Origin: Candidatus Accumulibacter sp. UBA704
GTDB taxonomy: Bacteria; Pseudomonadota; Gammaproteobacteria; Burkholderiales; Rhodocyclaceae
Direction: 5' to 3'
DNA length: 64,000 nucleotides
NCBI GenBank assembly: GCA_002304785.1
Contig: DBMG01000159.1
Coordinates: forward strand, 4,124 to 68,123
Every line of letters starts with the position of its first letter. Position 1 is the stretch's first letter. Shown here one piece after another: positions 36,157 to 45,142 of this stretch. The notes under the pieces are model-generated. The model did not search any database, had not been told where the DNA came from, and was given only the letters and a program-made list of their open reading frames with translations. Made by a program: the position numbers and the translations under genes.

Positions 36157-36936
36157 TCACTGGGGAATCAAACAGAGCTGGCCATCGCGCTCGAGCGCCA
36201 GCATCGGGTAATCATAAAGCGCCGAGAGCTTGTCGGCAGTCAGCATCTCTCGTACCGGGCCGCATTCGGTCGCCCCGTCGCCGTGAACCAGCAGCACGCG
36301 GTCGCAATACCGCCACGCCAGCGCCGGTTCGTGCAGGACCATGGCCACGGCCGCGCCGCAATCGCGGGCCGCGCCGGCAAACAATTCGAGCATGGCGATC
36401 TGGTGCTTGAGATCGAGATAGGCCACCGGCTCGTCCAACAGGAACAACTCCGGCTGCTGCGCCAGCAATGTGGCAATCGCCAGACGCTGGCGTTCTCCTC
36501 CGGACAGGGTCTGGATGTCGCGCTGCTCGAATTCTGCCAAATCGACTGCCGCCAGCGCCCGCCGAACGATCTGGGCATCCTTCGCCGACTCCCAGCCCCA
36601 GCGGTCGAGGTGCGGATGCCGGCCAACCAGCGCCGTTTCCAGCACGGTCGAGGCAAACGCGTCGCCGCGCGACTGCGGCAACCAGCCTCGGATCAATGCG
36701 CTCTTGCGCGGACCAAGCTCGGCGTAGCCGGCGCCCTTGAGTAGCACTTCGCCGTGTTGCGGGGCACGCAGCCCGGCGAGCACCGACAGCAGCGTCGATT
36801 TGCCGGCGCCATTGCGCCCAAGAATGGCCAACCGTTCACCTGCATGCAGGCTCAGATCGAGGTCACAGCAGAAAATCCGCTGGCCGATGGACACAGCCAG
36901 CCGGCGGGTTTGCAGGAGCGGTGGTGGGGTCGTCAT
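36157..36936 (-). CDS. btuD: Corrinoid ABC transporter ATPase (BtuD-like)
   Basis: A 259-residue ATPase of the FecE/BtuD group. Walker A is GRNGAGKSTLL near residue 40, the Q-loop GWLPQSRGD, signature LSGGERQRLAIATLLAQ, Walker B LFLLDEPVAYLD, and the switch histidine in VAMVLHEPALAW. Placed between the permease gene and cobO behind a cobalamin riboswitch, it most likely drives B12 uptake rather than siderophore uptake (inference from context). Confidence 0.9.
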   Translation of the reverse strand: MTTPPPLLQTRRLAVSIGQRIFCCDLDLSLHAGERLAILGRNGAGKSTLLSVLAGLRAPQHGEVLLKGAGYAELGPRKSALIRGWLPQSRGDAFASTVLETALVGRHPHLDRWGWESAKDAQIVRRALAAVDLAEFEQRDIQTLSGGERQRLAIATLLAQQPELFLLDEPVAYLDLKHQIAMLELFAGAARDCGAAVAMVLHEPALAWRYCDRVLLVHGDGATECGPVREMLTADKLSALYDYPMLALERDGQLCLIPQ

Positions 36937-36937
36937 T

Positions 36938-37927
36938 TCAGCGCCGGAGCCGCGAATCTCGCGCCAACAGAAAGAGGAACACCGGCACGCCGATCAGTGC
37001 GGTTAGCACGCCGACCGGCAATTGCTGCGGCGCAATCAGCGAACGCGCCAAAGTGTCGGCCACCACCAGCAGGCTGCCGCCGGCCAGGGCCGAGGCCGGC
37101 AGGAGCAGGCGTTGGTCGTTGCCGACGGCCAGTCGGACGAGGTGCGGCACGATCAGGCCGATAAAACCGATCGATCCGGTCTGCGTGACAGCTACCGCCG
37201 TGGCCAGCGAGGCCACGATATAGACGCCACGCCGCAGGCTGCCCACCTGCACACCCAATGCCTGCGCCATGTCCGGCCCGCGCGCCAGGAGGTTGAGCTC
37301 GCGCGCGAAAGGCATGGCGACGAACAGCACGGCGGCCAGCACCCCGAGCACCAGCTTCGGATTGGTCGCCTGCGACAAATCCCCCATCAGCCAGAACAGC
37401 ATGCCATGCAGCTTATGATCGGGGGCAATCGACAGGATCAGGGCCACCAGCGCTCCGCAGCCGGCAGCGACGATGACGCCTGTCAGCAACAGGCGCGTCT
37501 GCGTCCAGCTCCCGTCACCATGGGCAAGCCCGAAAACCACGACCATCGCCGCCAGCGCACCGACGAACGAAGCGCCGTTGATGCCGGCCACACCGAGGCC
37601 GAGCAGGATGGCCAGGATCGCCCCAACCCCGGCCCCCCCCGAAATGCCGAGAATGTAGGGATCGGCGAGCGGGTTGCGCAGGAGCACCTGCAGCAAGGCA
37701 CCGGACAAGGCCAGCAACCCGCCGCAGGCAAAACCGGCCAGCGCACGCGGCAGGCGCAAATGGGCCACCACATCGCCGGACAACGACCCTTCGCCGCCGA
37801 ACAACGCGTTGAAGACGTCGCCAACGGGAATATGCATGCTGCCCACCGCCAGTGCGAGCAGCATGCTCCCCAGCGACGCTCCGGTCAGGAGCGCGAGGAT
37901 GGCGAGAGCGCGGTGACGAGTGGGCAT
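36938..37927 (-). CDS. btuC: Corrinoid ABC transporter permease (BtuC-like)
   Basis: A 329-residue permease of the FecCD/BtuC family with about nine to ten membrane segments. Conserved regions: LRLPRALAGFACGGLLALSGALLQ (cited in part) near residue 58, NPLADPYILGISGGAGVGA, and IGFIGLIVPHLVRL near residue 258, the cytoplasmic coupling region. A run of eight C at 37633-37640 lies inside. No periplasmic binding protein gene (btuF) is present in the unit. It sits 6 bp from the btuB stop. Confidence 0.9.
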   Translation of the reverse strand: MPTRHRALAILALLTGASLGSMLLALAVGSMHIPVGDVFNALFGGEGSLSGDVVAHLRLPRALAGFACGGLLALSGALLQVLLRNPLADPYILGISGGAGVGAILAILLGLGVAGINGASFVGALAAMVVVFGLAHGDGSWTQTRLLLTGVIVAAGCGALVALILSIAPDHKLHGMLFWLMGDLSQATNPKLVLGVLAAVLFVAMPFARELNLLARGPDMAQALGVQVGSLRRGVYIVASLATAVAVTQTGSIGFIGLIVPHLVRLAVGNDQRLLLPASALAGGSLLVVADTLARSLIAPQQLPVGVLTALIGVPVFLFLLARDSRLRR

Positions 37928-37933
37928 GATGGT

Positions 37934-39784
37934 TTACTTGGGCTGGTAACGGATACCCACGAGGGCGTTGAGGCCCGGCGTGGCGAAATCGTTAACGTAC
38001 TCGTATTTCTTGTCGAACAGGTTGTTGATCCGCGCAAATAGCGACACGTTTCGGTCTACCCGGTAGTTGGCGCTCACGTTGAACAGCGTGTAGCCGCCCA
38101 TGCGCTCATTGTTCGCCGCATCGCTGTAGCGTTCGCCACTGCTGACCGCTTCGCTTCCGAGAATCCATGCCCCGGTGGTGTATTCAAGGCCTAGATTGGC
38201 ATGCCGGCGCGCCCGCCGCGTCAGAATAGTGTCGGTTTCCATATTGCGTGGATCCTGGAAATCGACGCTGGAACGCACCGATAACGGGCCATAAAAGCCC
38301 TTGTAGGCCAGCGACCAGCCGGTTATGCGCGCCGAAGCCACATTCTTCGGCGTGTAGAACCACGACCCCGGAGACGTTTCTTCCCATTGGATCAGGTCGT
38401 CGATGCGATTATGAAAGTAGGTTACAGACGCCGTATGCTGCGCGGTATCGTAATGCAGGGAAACTTCCCGGTTGCGCGCGTATTCCGGCTTCAGGTCGGG
38501 ATTCCCCTGCCCCATGTAAGGCATGACCGGGTAGTACAGGTCGTTCATCGACGGGGCTTTGTAGGCCGTGCCGTAGGCCGCGTGCGCCCGAACGGCATCG
38601 CTGATCTGATAACCGTAGGCCGCCGTGCCGGTGGTCTTGGAGCCGGTCTGCGAAATATCGTCGTGCCGCAGGTTAGCCTGCCAGCGGTGCGCCTCGGCTG
38701 AGGCGCTCCAGCCGGCCAGCAGCGACTTGATCGTGCGCTCGGTCTTGTCGTAGTCCTGCGACGCCGTGACTTTCTGCTTGAGCCATTCCGCCGCAAGCAA
38801 TCCTTTCCCGAGCGGCAGTCTGATGTCGTTCTGCCACGAAACCTGATCCTGGTCGGTGCGCACGTTGCTGGTTTCGACGCCATCCGTGTAGTACCCGGTA
38901 TCGTCCGTGCCGCGCCCGAGACGCAGCGTGCTTTGCCACGCTGGAAGCAGGCGGTTGCGCGAATACACGCTGTAGCTGCTGACCCGGGTATCGCTGCGGT
39001 AATCCTTGGCCGCCGACGCACCATAGCCGCCATCGTAATAGTCGCGACCATCGCTGGTGAATGCGTTCAGCCCGACCTCGTGGTCCCCGTTGAAGCGGTA
39101 GGACAAATTGCCGGTAAACGCGCTGTCGCGAAAGCCATCGTTATCCGGGTTGTATGCCTTGCTTTGCTTGTTGCGGATATTGGAGAAGCCATCAGTGTCG
39201 TCAAAAGACGCCTGAATACTGTAGCGCAATCCTTCGTTCTGCCCGCTCACGCCGGCGGCCAGCTTGGTGGTGTTGTCGCTTCCGTAGGCCGCCTCGAAAT
39301 TGAAGGCCGCCGGGCCGCTGCCCTGCCTGGTGAAAATCTGGACGACTCCGCCGAGGGCATCCGCCCCGTACAGTGCCGACGCTGGGCCGCGCAGGATTTC
39401 GATGTGGTCGATTTGCGATAGTGGAATGCGCGACAGCGAGGTCGTGCCGAGCGTCGCCGAATTGGCGCGCATGCCGTCGATCAGCACCAGCGCATGCTCA
39501 CTGTTGGTGCCACGGATGAACAGGCTTTGCGTGCTTCCCGCTCCGCCGCTCTGGGTGAACTCGATACCCGGCTGGCGGGCCAGCAATTCCGGCAGGCTGG
39601 TCTGGCCCGCCGCCTCGATCTCTTCGCGATTGATGACGGACACGTCAGCGAGCAGTTCGTTCATGCGCTGCGGCTGGCGGCTCGCCGTAACGACCACCGC
39701 GCCATCCGAGGGCTCGGAGGCCTGGACAGGAAAGGCGACCGCGAGCGCCAGGGCGCCCGCGGTCAGGGTATTGCATGGATTCAT
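37934..39784 (-). CDS. btuB: TonB-dependent corrinoid receptor (BtuB-like)
   Basis: A 616-residue outer-membrane receptor: signal peptide ending near PVQASE (residue 23), TonB box in DGAVVVTAS, plug domain with LPELLARQPGIEFTQSGG and FIRGTNSEHALVLIDGMR, and a 22-strand barrel with the late YRVDRNVSLFARINNLFDKKYEYV region. The last residues are RYQPK rather than ending in phenylalanine. The ATG at 39784 follows AAGGAG. A cobalamin riboswitch lies in its leader, which supports a B12 substrate. Energy would come from a TonB protein such as that at 480-1394. Confidence 0.93.
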   Translation of the reverse strand: MNPCNTLTAGALALAVAFPVQASEPSDGAVVVTASRQPQRMNELLADVSVINREEIEAAGQTSLPELLARQPGIEFTQSGGAGSTQSLFIRGTNSEHALVLIDGMRANSATLGTTSLSRIPLSQIDHIEILRGPASALYGADALGGVVQIFTRQGSGPAAFNFEAAYGSDNTTKLAAGVSGQNEGLRYSIQASFDDTDGFSNIRNKQSKAYNPDNDGFRDSAFTGNLSYRFNGDHEVGLNAFTSDGRDYYDGGYGASAAKDYRSDTRVSSYSVYSRNRLLPAWQSTLRLGRGTDDTGYYTDGVETSNVRTDQDQVSWQNDIRLPLGKGLLAAEWLKQKVTASQDYDKTERTIKSLLAGWSASAEAHRWQANLRHDDISQTGSKTTGTAAYGYQISDAVRAHAAYGTAYKAPSMNDLYYPVMPYMGQGNPDLKPEYARNREVSLHYDTAQHTASVTYFHNRIDDLIQWEETSPGSWFYTPKNVASARITGWSLAYKGFYGPLSVRSSVDFQDPRNMETDTILTRRARRHANLGLEYTTGAWILGSEAVSSGERYSDAANNERMGGYTLFNVSANYRVDRNVSLFARINNLFDKKYEYVNDFATPGLNALVGIRYQPK

Positions 39785-39929
39785 TTGCTTCTCCTTCAAG
39801 CCGGCAGGCGTCCCCGCATGCCGGCAATCAATAAACAGGAAGAACCTGCGGGAGAAGACTTGAACCCTGCCCCGATTTCGGGCTGAAAATTCCGTGTCCG
39901 CCTCCCCGCGGCACTTCCTTCCATCGCGC

Positions 39930-40110
39930 ACAGGCCGGTATCCGGGCTCGCAAGTCTTGATGCACCGCCTTCCCAGGCATTTGCCCAGTGGCCTTTCGAT
40001 GCATCCACACTTGCTTACCGTTGCGGGGGCAGCACAGGCATTGCGTTGTTGGAACACGCACCTGTTTCCCGTTTAACCGCGGCAGAGAATCTGCTTGGCG
40101 GCACCTTGCA
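39930..40110 (-). promoter_or_regulatory. Cobalamin riboswitch upstream of btuB
   Basis: Read on the minus strand, aptamer elements occur in order: GGTGCCGCCAAGCAG near the 5' end, GGGAAACAGGTGCG, CTGCCCCCGCAACGGTAAG, GGCCACTGGGC, GGGAAGGCGGTGC and the B12 box AGCCCGGATACCGGCC at 39948-39933. It precedes btuB by about 145 bp and should shut off the uptake unit at high adenosylcobalamin. Ends are approximate. Confidence 0.93.
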
Positions 40111-40229
40111 CATTTGTTTCCGCCGCTGAACCAGCGACGGAACGGCGGATTATAGCCCACGCGGCGCCAAGCCGCTTTTCGCCAATCATCCGGGAGAAAC
40201 AATTCACATTTAAAACCTGCGCTTAGCCC

Positions 40230-40259
40230 TTGACTCAGCTAGGTTTTTGAAACTATAGT
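40230..40259 (+). promoter_or_regulatory. Sigma-70 type promoter for a leaderless zapB-like transcript
   Basis: TTGACT at 40230-40235 and TATAGT at 40254-40259 are 18 bases apart, a strong housekeeping pattern. Transcription would begin near 40266, which is the A of the ATG of the next gene, and no Shine-Dalgarno sequence is present, so the mRNA is probably leaderless. Confidence 0.65.
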
Positions 40260-40265
40260 CCGCCA

Positions 40266-40475
40266 ATGGTCAACGAACTCAACGCACTCGAAAGCAAAAT
40301 TGCCCAGGTGGCTTCGCTGTGCCGCAGCCTGCGTGCGGAAAACAATCAGCTCAGGCAGCAACTGGCCGCCTCCGAGGCCGAGAAGAAAGGGCTCGAAGAG
40401 CGCATGGACACCGCGCGCAACCGGATCGAGCAACTCGCGCAACAATTGCCGGAGGCCAAGGCAAGCACCGCCTGA
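40266..40475 (+). CDS. Short coiled-coil protein upstream of zapA (TIGR02449/ZapB-like)
   Basis: A 69-residue, almost entirely coiled-coil protein with heptad leucines (LESKIAQVASLCRSL, ENNQLRQQLAASEAEKKGLE). Small coiled-coil proteins in this position before zapA belong to the TIGR02449 family and are ZapB-like by sequence character; a role in the division ring is likely but inferred. No ribosome site precedes the ATG; the promoter -10 ends six bases before it. Next gene begins 8 bp after the stop. Confidence 0.82.
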   Translation: MVNELNALESKIAQVASLCRSLRAENNQLRQQLAASEAEKKGLEERMDTARNRIEQLAQQLPEAKASTA

Positions 40476-40483
40476 ACCCGCAC

Positions 40484-40831
40484 ATGCCCAACGAAGCCAA
40501 TTATCTCGACATCGTACTGCTCGGCAAGGAATACCGGGTCGCCTGCCCTCCCGAAGAGCGGGACGCTCTCCTCGCCGCCGTCGCCTACGTCGACGCGAAA
40601 ATGCACGACATCGCGGAAAAGACCCGCAGCAACATTTCCGAACGCATCGCTGTCATGGCGGCACTCAACATTGCGCACGAATTCCTGTCTCAAAGCGCTC
40701 AACCGCAGGCACTCCCGGCTCACGACCCGCGCCCCGAAACAGGGCTGGACTTCGGTGCCGTAAAGCGTAGAATCTCCCTCATGGAAGCGCAGCTCGACTC
40801 GGTCCTGGTACCGCAAGACAAGTTGATTTGA
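40484..40831 (+). CDS. zapA: Cell division protein ZapA
   Basis: A 115-residue protein that binds FtsZ filaments and helps form the Z ring. The N-terminal FtsZ-binding part has LDIVLLGKEYRVACPPEERDAL (cited in part), followed by AAVAYVDAKMHDIAEK and ERIAVMAALNIAHEFL, then a C-terminal coiled coil with KRRISLMEAQLD. The ATG at 40484 follows the zapB-like gene closely, and the 6S RNA gene follows, the usual proteobacterial order. Confidence 0.93.
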   Translation: MPNEANYLDIVLLGKEYRVACPPEERDALLAAVAYVDAKMHDIAEKTRSNISERIAVMAALNIAHEFLSQSAQPQALPAHDPRPETGLDFGAVKRRISLMEAQLDSVLVPQDKLI

Positions 40832-40837
40832 GCTTCC

Positions 40838-41031
40838 GACAGTTGCTCCCTGCGGTGTTTGTCAAGGCCATAGATTCCTTGAACCAATGCTAAATTGGCA
40901 TCGGTTGCTGACCTTAATACTGCTGTTGTGCCCGCCCCTCTGACGGGTGGACCTGATGCGGAAGGAAAGCATCCCAATCTGAACTCCGGTTCAGGATGCC
41001 GGCCTAACGGCACAGGCGGGGACATTATTCG
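40838..41031 (+). ncRNA. ssrS: 6S RNA
   Basis: The stretch after zapA starts TTGCTCCCTGCGGTGTTTG and ends near GCACAGGCGGGGACATTATT; these ends can pair to form the long closing stem of 6S RNA, with an internal open region in the middle. The location directly after zapA is the conserved proteobacterial position, and a good terminator follows at once. 6S RNA binds the sigma-70 RNA polymerase in stationary phase. The ends are approximate. Confidence 0.8.
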
Positions 41032-41067
41032 ACAGCCTGGAAGGCCAACGCTTTCCAGGCTGTTTTT
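41032..41067 (+). terminator. Rho-independent terminator after 6S RNA
   Basis: ACAGCCTGGAA pairs with TTCCAGGCTGT over a ten-base loop and is followed by a run of T. It ends the zapA/6S transcript before selO. Confidence 0.85.
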
Positions 41068-41159
41068 CCATCTGACGCCGAAATCCGCGCCTCCCTGCCG
41101 GGGAACTTGTTTGCCGTATTTCGTGCCCAAAATTCACCTTCCTTTTGGCACAAGACCCC

Positions 41160-42713
41160 ATGCTGCGCTTCGACAACCGCCTGGTGCGGGAACTGCCCGG
41201 CGATGCCGACACGCGTAACCATCCGCGCCAGGTGACTGGCGCCGCTTGGTCCCCGGTCGCCCCGACACCAGTCGTTGCGCCGCAGCTCATCGCTTGGTCG
41301 AGAGAGATGGCCAACACGCTGGACCTCGGCGAACGCGAGCTGACTTCGCCGGAATGGCTGGCGGCGCTCTCCGGCAACGGGGTCTTGCCGGGCATGGCCA
41401 CCTACGCCACGTGCTACGGCGGTCACCAGTTCGGATCGTGGGCGCGCCAGCTCGGCGACGGTCGCGCCATCTTTCTGGGCGAAGCCGTCAATCGGGCCGG
41501 GCAGCGCTTTGAACTGCAACTCAAGGGAGCCGGACCCACACCGTACTCCCGGAGAGCCGACGGCCGCGCCGTATTGCGCTCGTCGATTCGTGAATTCCTG
41601 TGCAGCGAGGCCATGCACCATTTGGGAGTGCCAACCACCCGGGCGCTCGCGCTGCTAACCACCGGCGAAGCCGTAGTGCGCGACATGTTCTACGACGGCA
41701 ACCCGGTCGCCGAACCGGGTGCCATTGTCTGCCGCGTCGCGCCGTCCTTCACCCGCTTCGGGCACTTCGAACTCCCCGCCTCGCGCGGCGACGAGGCGCT
41801 GCTCAGGCAAATGATCCAGTTCACCATCGATCGCGATTTCCCAGAAATCTTGGGCGATCCTGGCGAACGGCTGGTGCAGTGGTTCGGCGAGGTCTGTGAA
41901 CGCACCGCACGCCTGGTCGTGCATTGGATGCGTGTCGGCTTCGTGCACGGCGTGATGAATACCGACAACATGTCCATCCTTGGACTGACCATCGACTATG
42001 GCCCGTACGGCTGGGTCGATAACTTCGACCCGGCCTGGACACCGAACACCACCGACGCACAAGGGCGCCGCTATTGTTTCGCCCGCCAGCCGCAGATCGC
42101 GCGCTGGAACCTCGAGCGCTTGGCCGAAGCATTGGGCCGCGTCGCTCCGGATACCGAGGCACTCAAAGCAGGACTCGAGCGATTCAACGAGACTTACTCG
42201 CAGGAATTCCAGCGTTCTTTCGCCGCCAAGTTCGGCTTTGCTGCCTGGCACGAAGACGATGCGCCGCTCGTCGAGGAAGCGTTCGATCTGCTGCATCGCG
42301 CCGAGATCGACATGACGCTGTTTTTCCGCCGCCTGGCCGATGTCGACCCGCGTTCGCCCGACATAACTGCGCTGGCAGAAGCCTTCTACGACGCCAACAA
42401 ACAGGCCGACTACCTCCCGACCCTTGAGGCCTGGCTGCAACGCTGGGCCGGGCGTGTGACGTCCGACGGCGAGCCGGACAACACCCGCCGGAAGCGCATG
42501 AATACCGTCAATCCGGTCTACGTCTTACGCAACTACCTCGCGCAGCAGGCCATAGACCGCGCCGAACAAGGCGACCCATCGATGATTCACGAGTTGCTCG
42601 AGGTTGTGCGCCGTCCTTACGACGAGCAGCCCGGCGCGGAATCGTTCGCGCAGAAACGTCCCGATTGGGCGCGCCATAAGCCGGGATGCTCGATGCTCTC
42701 GTGCAGCTCCTGA
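41160..42713 (+). CDS. selO: Protein adenylyltransferase SelO
   Basis: A 517-residue pseudokinase that transfers AMP to protein hydroxyls and links to redox stress. Typical regions: [39 protein letters not shown] and [21 protein letters not shown] with the active-site lysine and acidic residues, [20 protein letters not shown] with the catalytic loop, and the cysteine-bearing end CSMLSCSS, whose terminal cysteines form a disulfide in E. coli SelO. The ATG at 41160 has a weak ribosome site; an in-frame TTG at 41145 is possible. Confidence 0.93.
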   Translation: MLRFDNRLVRELPGDADTRNHPRQVTGAAWSPVAPTPVVAPQLIAWSREMANTLDLGERELTSPEWLAALSGNGVLPGMATYATCYGGHQFGSWARQLGDGRAIFLGEAVNRAGQRFELQLKGAGPTPYSRRADGRAVLRSSIREFLCSEAMHHLGVPTTRALALLTTGEAVVRDMFYDGNPVAEPGAIVCRVAPSFTRFGHFELPASRGDEALLRQMIQFTIDRDFPEILGDPGERLVQWFGEVCERTARLVVHWMRVGFVHGVMNTDNMSILGLTIDYGPYGWVDNFDPAWTPNTTDAQGRRYCFARQPQIARWNLERLAEALGRVAPDTEALKAGLERFNETYSQEFQRSFAAKFGFAAWHEDDAPLVEEAFDLLHRAEIDMTLFFRRLADVDPRSPDITALAEAFYDANKQADYLPTLEAWLQRWAGRVTSDGEPDNTRRKRMNTVNPVYVLRNYLAQQAIDRAEQGDPSMIHELLEVVRRPYDEQPGAESFAQKRPDWARHKPGCSMLSCSS

Positions 42714-42757
42714 AAAACCTCGCGTAGAATGAGGCTTTCCGCAGCCAGGTGAACACC

Positions 42758-43033
42758 ATGCCCTATACACCCGATCTGGTTCATGAGCTCAACACCCTGA
42801 TCCGTTTCGACCTCGACACGGGACAGCAAGGAATCAAGGTACACAAGACGGCCGATGCGGATATCAAGGCGGCAGTAGTGCGCCTGCACGCCAAGGGGTT
42901 GATCACCCAGATCGACGGCGGTTACCTGACCAGTCTCGGCCGCGAGGCCGCCGAACACGCGCAGGTCATGCTCGGCATCCTGACCGCCGGGATCGCGGCC
43001 ACGGTTACAACCGAGTCGCCGCCAGCGAAGTAA
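42758..43033 (+). CDS. TIGR02647-family small protein
   Basis: A 91-residue protein with the pattern of TIGR02647: YTPDLVHELNTLIRFDLDT at the start, then GIKVHKTADADIKAAVVRLH and GLITQIDGGYLTSLGREAAEH. The middle looks like a winged-helix segment, so DNA binding is possible but not shown. The ATG at 42758 follows AGGTG. Its last 29 bases overlap the end of the convergent dsbD gene. Confidence 0.82.
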   Translation: MPYTPDLVHELNTLIRFDLDTGQQGIKVHKTADADIKAAVVRLHAKGLITQIDGGYLTSLGREAAEHAQVMLGILTAGIAATVTTESPPAK

Positions 43034-44756
43034 GGAACTCTTCGGCTTTCTGGAATCCGACGACACGCACCCCGGCCAGTTCTTTTCCGGCCGGATCGAA
43101 GAAGATGATGCCGGGTGGACCGAAAAGCCGGAAGCGGGCAAGCAGTTCCTTGTCTTCAGGCGAGTTGGCCGTCACGTCGGCCTGCAGCAGCAGCCATCCG
43201 GACAATTTATCCTGAACACGCGCGTCGGAGAAAGTGAAGCGCTCCATTTCCTTGCACGACACACACCAGTCGGCATAGAAATCAAGCATCACCGGCCGGC
43301 CGGCGCCGGCAATCCGTGTTTCGAGTTCACCCAGTGAGCGGACACGTTCGAAGGGGAGCCGGCGAGATTCGCCACTTCCGATTTGGCCCAACCCGGACAA
43401 AGGCTGCAACGGATCCCTGGCACCGGATAGCGCACCGACCAGCATCGCCGCTCCCAGCAGCAGCATGACCACGCCGACTGCCTTGCCGAAACGCTGCCAC
43501 CCGTGGGCGTGTTGCGGCAGCGGGTCGATGGCCCGCATGAATACGGCGGGGACGATCAGCAGCAGCGCCCAGGCCAGCATCTGCACGGCCACCGGAAGCA
43601 GCGGGCTGACGATCCATACGCCACTGGCCAGCAGGAAAACACCGAAGACTTTGTTGATGGCCACCATCCAGGGACCGACCTTGGGTAACAGTGTTCCCGC
43701 GGAAAGACCGATCGCCAGGAGCGGCAAACCCATGCCCACCCCCATGCAGAACAGGGCCAGACCGCCCAGCAGGACGTCTCCGGTTCCAGCGATATAAAGC
43801 AAGGCTCCGGCCAACGGCGCCGCCACGCACGGCCCGACGATCAGCGACGACAGTGCCCCCATCAGTGCCACGCCGGGCAGGGAACCGCCGTGCAGATGCG
43901 ACGCCTCCTCCGTGATCTTGCTCTGCAGGAATGAAGGCAACTGCAACTCGAAAAGACCGAACATTGACAACGCCAGGACCACGAAGATCAGGGCGAAGCC
44001 ACCGAGCACCCAGACGTTTTGCAGAGCGCTCGAAAGCATCGTTCCGGACAGGGCCGCAACCACCCCCGCTCCGGCATACATCACCGCCATGCCGAGAACG
44101 TAGGCCAGCGAAAGGGCAAAGGCGCGCGCATGCGACACCGCCAATCCATTGCGCCCAGCCCCGACAATGATGCCGGACAGGATCGGCACCATCGGGAAGG
44201 TGCACGGCGTCAGCGAAAGCAGCACGCCGAATCCAAGGAAGCTGACCGCCACCCACCACAGGGTTGCGTTGGCCAGCAGGCGGGCGATACGCCCCGACTC
44301 ATCGCTCTCCGCAGGCGGGCTCGGCGGCACGCTGGCCGGGTCGGGCAACAGGACACTGACCTGCTGCTTCTGTGGCGGATAGCACACGCCGGCATCGGCG
44401 CACCCCTGGGAAGTCACCTGCAGGGTCAGCGGCAATACCCCTGAACTGTTGCGCTCCACCGGTAATCGGACGAGCGCTTCGCGGTAGAAGACCTCGACCT
44501 TGCCGAAAGTCTCATCCATCTTTTCCTTGCCCTTCGGAAGCGATGGAGTGCCCAGCTTGACGACTTCCCCGTCGACGGCAAAACGGAATTTGTCGCGGTA
44601 CAGGTAATAACCCTTGGCAATCTCGAAGCGCACCTCGATCGTCTGTCCATCGAGCGCGCGCGCCGAGGGTTTGAAGGCTTCTGCCGGATGCAAAAGCTCG
44701 GCCGCCCCCGCCAGGCTGCTCGCCATCCACAGCAGAATGAAGGCCAGAGTTCGCAT
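43005..44756 (-). CDS. dsbD: Thiol:disulfide interchange protein DsbD
   Basis: A 583-residue inner-membrane reductase that moves electrons from cytoplasmic thioredoxin to the periplasm. N-terminal domain after a signal peptide (cleavage near LAGAA) with the pair in CADAGVCYPP; eight membrane segments with redox cysteines in LTPCTFPMVPILSG and VGPCVAAPLAGAL; C-terminal thioredoxin-like domain with CVSC in DWCVSCKEMERF near residue 493. The ATG at 44756 shares one base with the cutA stop. Useful for cytochrome c maturation, for example of the cytochrome at 50885. Confidence 0.95.
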   Translation of the reverse strand: MRTLAFILLWMASSLAGAAELLHPAEAFKPSARALDGQTIEVRFEIAKGYYLYRDKFRFAVDGEVVKLGTPSLPKGKEKMDETFGKVEVFYREALVRLPVERNSSGVLPLTLQVTSQGCADAGVCYPPQKQQVSVLLPDPASVPPSPPAESDESGRIARLLANATLWWVAVSFLGFGVLLSLTPCTFPMVPILSGIIVGAGRNGLAVSHARAFALSLAYVLGMAVMYAGAGVVAALSGTMLSSALQNVWVLGGFALIFVVLALSMFGLFELQLPSFLQSKITEEASHLHGGSLPGVALMGALSSLIVGPCVAAPLAGALLYIAGTGDVLLGGLALFCMGVGMGLPLLAIGLSAGTLLPKVGPWMVAINKVFGVFLLASGVWIVSPLLPVAVQMLAWALLLIVPAVFMRAIDPLPQHAHGWQRFGKAVGVVMLLLGAAMLVGALSGARDPLQPLSGLGQIGSGESRRLPFERVRSLGELETRIAGAGRPVMLDFYADWCVSCKEMERFTFSDARVQDKLSGWLLLQADVTANSPEDKELLARFRLFGPPGIIFFDPAGKELAGVRVVGFQKAEEFLTSLAATRL

Positions 44757-45091
44757 CACGCGGACAACCAATTGTCGGTCTCGGTCTCCGCAACCAGCCA
44801 GGCGAGATAATCGGGTAAGCCGTTCACCACCGACAGGGCGATGATTTCGGGAATCTCGTAGGGATGCTGTTCGCGGATCGCGGCCTCCAGATCCGAGTAG
44901 CGCGCTTCGGTGGTCTTGATCAGCAGCGGCACCTCGTCCGCCCACTCGATGGTCCCTTTCCAGCGATAAACCGAACGGCAGGGTTGCAAGATGTTCACGC
45001 AGGCGGCCACCTGCTTTTCCACCAGACTCCGGGCCAAGGCTTCGGCAGATTCACGGTCAGGCAGATTGGTCAGGACAAGCAGGACATTCAT
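44756..45091 (-). CDS. cutA: Divalent-cation tolerance protein CutA
   Basis: A 111-residue trimeric cytoplasmic protein linked to copper tolerance. Family features: LVEKQVAACVNILQPCRSVYRWKG (cited in part) near residue 23, EVPLLIKTTEARYSDLE and EQHPYEIPEIIALSVVNG. Coupled to dsbD by a one-base overlap; cutA-dsbD pairs are common in proteobacteria. Confidence 0.95.
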   Translation of the reverse strand: MNVLLVLTNLPDRESAEALARSLVEKQVAACVNILQPCRSVYRWKGTIEWADEVPLLIKTTEARYSDLEAAIREQHPYEIPEIIALSVVNGLPDYLAWLVAETETDNWLSA

Positions 45092-45142
45092 TGAGAGATC
45101 ATTCCATCAGTACCGTTTCGGCCCATCAACCCGCCGTTTCGT

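Noticed and set aside
39850..40057. N-terminal extension of BtuB through the leader
   Set aside because: The extension would translate the cobalamin riboswitch; the ATG at 39784 has AAGGAG and a signal peptide.
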